Assembly: GCA_030841025.1 (NCBI GenBank)
Contig: JAVEDJ010000015.1
Location: forward strand, 1 to 37,658
DNA length: 37,658 nucleotides
Origin: Actinomycetota bacterium
GTDB taxonomy: Bacteria > Actinomycetota > Actinomycetes > JACCUZ01
Reading direction: 5' to 3'
Position numbers and translations under genes: made by a program. Under the pieces are notes generated by a model. That model ran no database searches. It was not told the origin of the DNA and saw only the letters and a program-made list of their open reading frames with translations. Below are positions 32,875 to 37,658 of this stretch, piece by piece. Every line of letters begins with the position of its first letter. The first letter of the stretch is position 1.

Positions 32875-34419
32875 GTGGAGTTCTGGAAGATGCTCAACCG
32901 CGCGTCCACGGTCACCCTCGCGGTGAGCGTGCTCGTCGCGGCGTCGGGCGTCGTGGCCGACAAGACGGCTGGCGCCGACTACTCGAGCGCCGCCGCTGCG
33001 ATGTGGCTCGCGGTCGGCCTCGTGAGCGCCGGTGCCCTCGGTGCCCTCACCCTGCTCGGCACCCGCCTGATGGAGGACCGCGCCCGGCTGGAGCGCTTCC
33101 ACACCGGGCTCATCGTCGCGAACATCATCTGGATCGCCGGCCTGGTCTCCGTGACGGACGGCCTCGACCGCCCCTACTGGGCACTTGTCACCGCGCCACT
33201 GCTGATCGCTGCCGTCTCCATGAGCAGGACGCGGAGCCTGATCCTCAGCTTGTTCGCGACGGCGGCCATCATGGTGGCCGTGCTCGCCTCGGGGCCGATC
33301 ACGCAGCACGAGATCAGCTTCCTGATCGTCGTGCTGCCGGTCGGGCCCGGCGTGTCGTGGTTCGTCGGCCTGCTCTACGCGTCGGTCTCCAACGAGCGGC
33401 GCATCGCCCGCGAGGAGCGCGACGACCTCCGGCAGCGCGTCGACGACCTCTCCGCCGTGCTCGCGCAGGCGGCCGAAGGCGACCTCGCCGTGCAGGTCAC
33501 GACCGAGGGCGCCAGCGAGTCGGTGCTGGCGCTTACCGCCTCCTTCAACAACACGTTGCTCAACCTGCGCCACCTCGTCGAGCAGATCCGCTCGGGCGGC
33601 GAGCAGATCACCGCGAGCGCCGGCGAGCTGCTCGCCACCGCCGAGGAGCACGCTGCCAGCGCCACCGAGCAGTCCTCGGCTGTCGCCGAGACCACGTCCA
33701 CGATCGAGGAGCTGGCCGCCACGGCGGCGCAGATCGCCGACACCGCCGAGTCGGTGGCGCGCTACGCCGCCGAGACCCTGCGGCACGCCGAGCACGGCCG
33801 GACCGCCGTGGCGACGTCTGTGGCCTCGATGGACGCCATCTCCGAACGGGTCAACTCCATCGCCAGCCGCGCCTTGTCGCTGGGGGAGAAGGGCCAGGAG
33901 ATCGGCCGCATCCTCGAGGTCATCGACGACATCGCCGACCAGACCAACCTGCTCGCGCTGAACGCGGCCATCGAGGCCGCACGCGCCGGTGAACACGGCC
34001 GCGGCTTCGCTGTCGTCGCCGCCGAGGTGCGCAAGCTCGCCGAGCGGGCCCAGGAGGCGACCGGTCAGATCCAGGCGATCGTCGCCCAGATCCAGGCAGA
34101 GACCAACGCCACCATCCTGGCCAGCGAGGAGGGCGCCAAGGAGGTCGCGGGAGGCGCGTCCCTGGCCCGCGACGTGGTGGACGCCCTGGAGCGCATCTCC
34201 GGCATGGTCGACGAGACCACCACGGCAGCCAAGGAGATCTCGATCGCGACCCAGCAACAGCGATCGGCCTCCGACCAGGTCGTGTCGGCCATGACCCAGG
34301 TCTCCGACGTCTCCCGGCAGTACGCCGTGGGCTCCAAGCAGTCCGCAGCGGCCGCCGCTCAGCTGAACGTCCTCGCCGCTGAGCTGCGATCCTCGATCGA
34401 GCAGTTCCGGGTCTCATGA
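32875..34419 (+). CDS. Methyl-accepting chemotaxis protein with polytopic membrane sensor
   Basis: The 514-aa receptor has no large external sensor domain. Instead the first ~170 residues contain about six hydrophobic helices (near 10-28, 41-64, 76-95, 102-118, 122-141 and 147-171), suggesting it senses something in or at the membrane. A HAMP-like stretch (residues about 172-215, [23 protein letters not shown]) leads into a long coiled coil. The signalling tip, [42 protein letters not shown], is canonical and should bind CheW and CheA. GTG 32875 has GGAGG 6 bases upstream; the ORF-track start lacks one. It overlaps cheA by ATGA. No CheR-binding pentapeptide is seen at the C-terminus. Confidence 0.95.
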   Translation: MEFWKMLNRASTVTLAVSVLVAASGVVADKTAGADYSSAAAAMWLAVGLVSAGALGALTLLGTRLMEDRARLERFHTGLIVANIIWIAGLVSVTDGLDRPYWALVTAPLLIAAVSMSRTRSLILSLFATAAIMVAVLASGPITQHEISFLIVVLPVGPGVSWFVGLLYASVSNERRIAREERDDLRQRVDDLSAVLAQAAEGDLAVQVTTEGASESVLALTASFNNTLLNLRHLVEQIRSGGEQITASAGELLATAEEHAASATEQSSAVAETTSTIEELAATAAQIADTAESVARYAAETLRHAEHGRTAVATSVASMDAISERVNSIASRALSLGEKGQEIGRILEVIDDIADQTNLLALNAAIEAARAGEHGRGFAVVAAEVRKLAERAQEATGQIQAIVAQIQAETNATILASEEGAKEVAGGASLARDVVDALERISGMVDETTTAAKEISIATQQQRSASDQVVSAMTQVSDVSRQYAVGSKQSAAAAAQLNVLAAELRSSIEQFRVS

Positions 34420-36608
34420 GCAAGAGCTGGGCCGACGACCCGGAGCTGGTGGCAACGTTCCGCGCGGAGGTCGACGAGCGGCTCGGCACCTTGTGCGAGG
34501 GCCTGTTGCGGCTCGAGCACGACCCGTCGCCGCGGCAGCTGGTGGCCTCGCTGTTCCGCGACGCACACACCGTCAAGGGCACCGCCCGCATGCTCAGCCT
34601 CGACAGTGTTGTCGAGGTGGCGCACCGGGTCGAGGATCTCTTGGGCGCCATCCGCAGCGGTCGCATGACACCGCGCCGGGACCTCGTCGACCTGTTGCTG
34701 GTCTCTGCCGAAAGCATCTCCCGCTCGCTGCCGGGCGCCGAACGGCCGGTGGACGCCGACGAGGTCGCAGCCGTTGTCGCGGCCCTCGACTCTGCCTGCG
34801 CGGGCGAGGACCCCGTCACCGTCCCGCGGCTGCGGGTCACCGATGTCGAGGACGCCGACGAGTCCGGCCGGCCCCGCGGGGGTGACTCGGTGCGCGTCCC
34901 GACGCGGCGCGTCCACGAACTGCTCGAGGTCGTGGGCGAGGCCGAGCTCGACGTACGCCGCATCACCACCCACAGCCGCGAGCTCACTGGCCTGACCCGG
35001 CGTCAGCTGCACTCGGCGCGCGCGCTGCGCGACGCCGCCGCGGCCGACGACGCATTGCCCACCTCGGTCACCGACGCCTTGCACGCGCTGGTCTCGCTCG
35101 GCGACCAGCTCGTTGCCGCCAGCCGCGAGCTGGCCGCGCGCGCGGAGGACGCGGACGGCCGGCTTGCGCGCGTCCGCGACGGCGCGATGGGCCTGGCCAT
35201 GGTCCCGGTACGTCGGGTCGTCGCCGGCTTCCCGCACCTGGTGCGCGAGCTGTCCGCGGCCGGTGACCAGCCGCGCGAGGTGCAGCTGGTGCTCTCCGGG
35301 CAGGACGTCGAGCTCGACACCCGTGTCCTGGACGCGGTTGCCGACTCGCTGCAGCACCTCGTGACCAATGCGGTCGACCACGGCTGCGAGACGCCGGCCG
35401 AGCGGGTCGCCTCGGGGAAGCCGGCCCGGGCCACCGTCACAGTCGCCGCGCGAGCTGCGGGCTCGACTGTTGTCATCGAGGTCTCCGACGACGGCCGCGG
35501 CATCGACGAGGAGAGCCTGCGGGCCGTCGCGGTCAGCCGCGGGCTGCTGCCGGAGGGCTCGACGGCCACCGGTACACCGTTGCTGCAGGTGATGTTCTCG
35601 CCCGGTTTCTCGACTCGCTCGGAGGTGACGCAGACGTCGGGCCGCGGTGTCGGGCTCGACGTGGTGCGCACCGTGGTCGAGGACCTCAGCGGTGCCATCG
35701 ATGTCGCGTCGAAGTCCGGGCTCGGCACGACGTTCACCCTCACCCTTCCGGTGACCCTGGGCGTGCTGCGGTGCCTGATCGCGCGGGTGGGGACCGAGCG
35801 GTACGCCGTGCCGGTGGCGGGCGTCATCGAGACGCTCGGGCTGGCGGGTGCGGAGCGCCACGAGGTCGCCGGTGTCCCCGTGCTGGCCCGGCAGGGCGTG
35901 ACCATGCCGCTGGTCGACCTCGGGCAGATCCTGGAGGCGCCGGGCGACCGTGACCCGCGGTCGGCGATCGTGGTGCATTACTCCGGCTCGGACGAGCTGC
36001 TCGCTCTCGCCGTCGACGCGCTCGAAGGGGAGGCTGAGCTGGTCGTGAAGGAGCTCGGCGGCTTCCTGGGTCGGCTGCCGACGGTGACCGGAGCGACCAT
36101 CGACGGGGATGGGAGCGTCGTGCTCGTCCTCGACGTCCGCGAGCTGGCCGTGCGCCAGCTCGCCGGCGGCGTCGCCCACGCACCCGCAGCCCCGCGTCGT
36201 CGTACCTCGGGTGGGACCGTGCCCCTGCACCCCGGAGGCCGGGCGCGGGTGCTTGTCGTCGAGGACTCCGTGGGCGTCCGCGAGCTGCAGCGGGTGATCC
36301 TCGAGGGCGCGGGCTACGAAGTCGTGACAGCGGTCGACGGCATGGACGGCGCCGCGCGCCTCACCGAGGCGCCGGTCGACCTGGTGGTCTCCGACGTGGA
36401 GATGCCGCGGATGGACGGTTTCACCCTGACCCGCACGATCCGCCGTACGCGCGGCTGGGAGGACGTGCCGGTCGTGATCATGACTTCGCGCGGGGACGAG
36501 GCCGACCAGCGGGCCGGGCTGGACGCAGGAGCCAGCGCCTATCTGCTCAAGAGTGAGTTCGACCAGGCCGAACTCATCGATACGGTCCGACGACTCGTCG
36601 GCCGCTGA
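34416..36608 (+). CDS. cheA: Hybrid CheA histidine kinase with C-terminal receiver domain
   Basis: The 730-aa protein is a CheA-type kinase fused to a CheY-like receiver. Domains in order: Hpt (residues 1 to about 105) with phospho-His51 in HTVKGTARM; a dimerisation region (about 155-290); HATPase from about 311 with [25 protein letters not shown] and GRGVGLDVV; a CheW-like domain (about 450-585); and a receiver (about 608-730) with [15 protein letters not shown] (phospho-Asp near 660), MTSRG and a Lys in LLKSEF. No P2 (CheY-binding) domain is visible between Hpt and dimerisation, consistent with in-cis phosphotransfer. It overlaps the receptor gene by 4 bases and is followed 20 bp later by the receiver-GAF gene. 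All catalytic residues look intact. Confidence 0.95.
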   Translation: MSKSWADDPELVATFRAEVDERLGTLCEGLLRLEHDPSPRQLVASLFRDAHTVKGTARMLSLDSVVEVAHRVEDLLGAIRSGRMTPRRDLVDLLLVSAESISRSLPGAERPVDADEVAAVVAALDSACAGEDPVTVPRLRVTDVEDADESGRPRGGDSVRVPTRRVHELLEVVGEAELDVRRITTHSRELTGLTRRQLHSARALRDAAAADDALPTSVTDALHALVSLGDQLVAASRELAARAEDADGRLARVRDGAMGLAMVPVRRVVAGFPHLVRELSAAGDQPREVQLVLSGQDVELDTRVLDAVADSLQHLVTNAVDHGCETPAERVASGKPARATVTVAARAAGSTVVIEVSDDGRGIDEESLRAVAVSRGLLPEGSTATGTPLLQVMFSPGFSTRSEVTQTSGRGVGLDVVRTVVEDLSGAIDVASKSGLGTTFTLTLPVTLGVLRCLIARVGTERYAVPVAGVIETLGLAGAERHEVAGVPVLARQGVTMPLVDLGQILEAPGDRDPRSAIVVHYSGSDELLALAVDALEGEAELVVKELGGFLGRLPTVTGATIDGDGSVVLVLDVRELAVRQLAGGVAHAPAAPRRRTSGGTVPLHPGGRARVLVVEDSVGVRELQRVILEGAGYEVVTAVDGMDGAARLTEAPVDLVVSDVEMPRMDGFTLTRTIRRTRGWEDVPVVIMTSRGDEADQRAGLDAGASAYLLKSEFDQAELIDTVRRLVGR

Positions 36609-36628
36609 CGCTCGAAGCGAGGATCCCG

Positions 36629-37591
36629 ATGCCCACCGTCCTGATTGCGGACGACAGCCCCACGATGCGCCGCATCGTGTCCACGGTGCTCGAGCGCGCC
36701 GGCCACACCGTCGTCACGGCCGAGGACGGCGTCGAGGCAGTCCAGGGGGCGTTCCGCTGCCAGCCGGACGCGATCATCCTGGACGTGCAGATGCCGCGTC
36801 TGTCGGGCTATGTCGCCGCGCGGCTGCTCAAGGACGACTGGCAGACCACGGAGATCCCCATCGTGCTGCTGACGTCGCTGGACGCCGCCTCGGACCGCTA
36901 CTGGGGCGCGCAGACCGGTGCCGACCGCTTTCTGACCAAGGACTTCGAGGCACCCGAGCTGGTCCAGGCGCTGGCCGAGGTCATCCGGGCCGCCGACGAG
37001 GCACGTGGGGGCCGACCTCCGCTGCGGCCCGACCCGCTCGAGCTGGGTCCGGACGAGGTGTTGGCGCGGGTCTCCGAGCTGCTCGACCGCAAGCTGTTCG
37101 AGGCGTCGCTGTCGGCCGAGGTCACGCAGATCGCGGCCGACGTCCACGGCTTCGAGGAGACCGTCGCCGGTGTCCTCGGTGTCCTCGCCCGGGTGGTCGA
37201 CTACGACATGGCGGCCGTCTGCATGCTCGACGACCGGGCGACCTACCTGACGGTCGTGCGCGACAGCTCGCAGCAGCAGTACCACGAGTTCTTCGGCGCC
37301 ATCGCCGACGCCGCCACCCAGGTGACCGGGACACCGGTGATGGTGCACGACCTGGTCCCACGGATCGCCGACGCTGAGGGCCGGTTGGGAGCCGACGACG
37401 AGGGCCGCATGGCGACGTTCCTGTCCATGCCGCTGCGGGCCGGCGGACGCATCGTGGGCTGCCTCGCTCTCTCGAGCGCCACCAAGAACGCATTCGGGGA
37501 GGCCTCGCTCAACACGCTGCGCCTCGTCGAGCAACCGGCCGCCGTCGTCATCAGCAACGCCCGCCTCGCCGGGCACACCACCCACGCCTGA
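36629..37591 (+). CDS. Receiver-GAF response regulator
   Basis: This 320-aa protein starts with a CheY-like receiver (residues 1-120): IADDSPTMRRIV, the phospho-Asp in ILDVQMPRLSG near residue 52, LLTSLD and the conserved Lys in FLTKDFEAPEL. After a short linker, residues about 170-315 resemble a GAF domain, with FEETVAGVLGVLARVVDYDMAAVCMLD and FLSMPLRAGGRIVGCLALSS. There is no DNA-binding, GGDEF, EAL or kinase domain, so its output is probably protein contact or ligand-gated signalling. ATG 36629 follows GAGG at 7 bases. It is the last complete gene in the window and likely receives phosphate from the CheA just upstream; downstream partners are out of view. Confidence 0.92.
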   Translation: MPTVLIADDSPTMRRIVSTVLERAGHTVVTAEDGVEAVQGAFRCQPDAIILDVQMPRLSGYVAARLLKDDWQTTEIPIVLLTSLDAASDRYWGAQTGADRFLTKDFEAPELVQALAEVIRAADEARGGRPPLRPDPLELGPDEVLARVSELLDRKLFEASLSAEVTQIAADVHGFEETVAGVLGVLARVVDYDMAAVCMLDDRATYLTVVRDSSQQQYHEFFGAIADAATQVTGTPVMVHDLVPRIADAEGRLGADDEGRMATFLSMPLRAGGRIVGCLALSSATKNAFGEASLNTLRLVEQPAAVVISNARLAGHTTHA

Positions 37592-37658
37592 CCGCTCCCC
37601 ATCCCCTCTCGCAGTTGACCACGTTTGGCAGGTGAACCGTCGCGTCAGCAGGCGCGCA

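Noticed and set aside
34359-36230. 623-aa minus-strand ORF opposite cheA
   Set aside because: Shadow of the high-GC cheA gene; no start site and no motif.
1-37658. tRNA, rRNA, CRISPR, insertion sequences or phage integration sites
   Set aside because: No T-loop-like GGTTCRA pattern with matching stems, no regularly spaced repeats, and no transposase or integrase motifs were seen on reading both strands.

Overview
The window is high-GC, gene-dense DNA of an actinobacterium (Actinomycetota). Evidence: very GC-rich third codon positions; an MshB-type mycothiol deacetylase; a three-subunit succinate dehydrogenase with a single large cytochrome b anchor; leaderless-looking TANNNT promoters; and several small actinobacterial membrane proteins. 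The genus cannot be fixed from sequence alone. No tRNA, rRNA, CRISPR array, insertion sequence or phage gene was seen.

Region 1 (1-7.4 kb) looks accessory and has three gene-poor gaps. It holds a LacI-type repressor, a small CBU_0592-like membrane protein, an 82-aa Cys-containing protein, then a tightly overlapping operon: LicC-like nucleotidyltransferase, CDP-glycerol glycerophosphotransferase-like enzyme, and an ABC exporter membrane domain without its ATPase. Together these suggest decoration or export of a phosphopolyol or teichoic-acid-like surface polymer. A conserved 71-aa protein and an aspartate/glutamate racemase follow.

Region 2 (7.5-13.9 kb) encodes cell-surface proteins: a lipoprotein fusing a GH16-like domain to a metallophosphoesterase, a coupled membrane-anchored propeller-like protein, and a convergent secreted LamG protein. 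Two tiny membrane proteins missed by the ORF track (43 and 35 aa), an MHS-type MFS transporter, a pterin carbinolamine dehydratase and a Nudix hydrolase follow.

Region 3 (13.9-20.2 kb) is core metabolism: sdhC-sdhA-sdhB on the minus strand, with SdhB carrying an unusual ~200-aa TPR-like C-terminal extension, divergent from typA/bipA.

Region 4 (20.3-28.4 kb) is a complete dipeptide/oligopeptide ABC transporter (binding lipoprotein, two permeases, two ATPases) with a strong hairpin after the binding-protein gene. It converges on an S9 dipeptidyl-peptidase-like gene, a plausible uptake-and-digestion pairing.

Region 5 (28.4-32.2 kb) has mshB, a divergent FtsH-like AAA metalloprotease with an altered Walker B and a large insertion, and a DUF6113-like membrane protein.

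Region 6 (32.2-37.6 kb) is a chemosensory cluster: CheW-like protein, six-helix methyl-accepting protein, CheA fused to a receiver domain, and a receiver-GAF protein. No CheR, CheB or flagellar gene lies in the window, so the output (motility or an alternative function) is open. This cluster, the SdhB-TPR fusion, the GH16-phosphoesterase fusion and the unusual FtsH-like protein are the best candidates for novelty.
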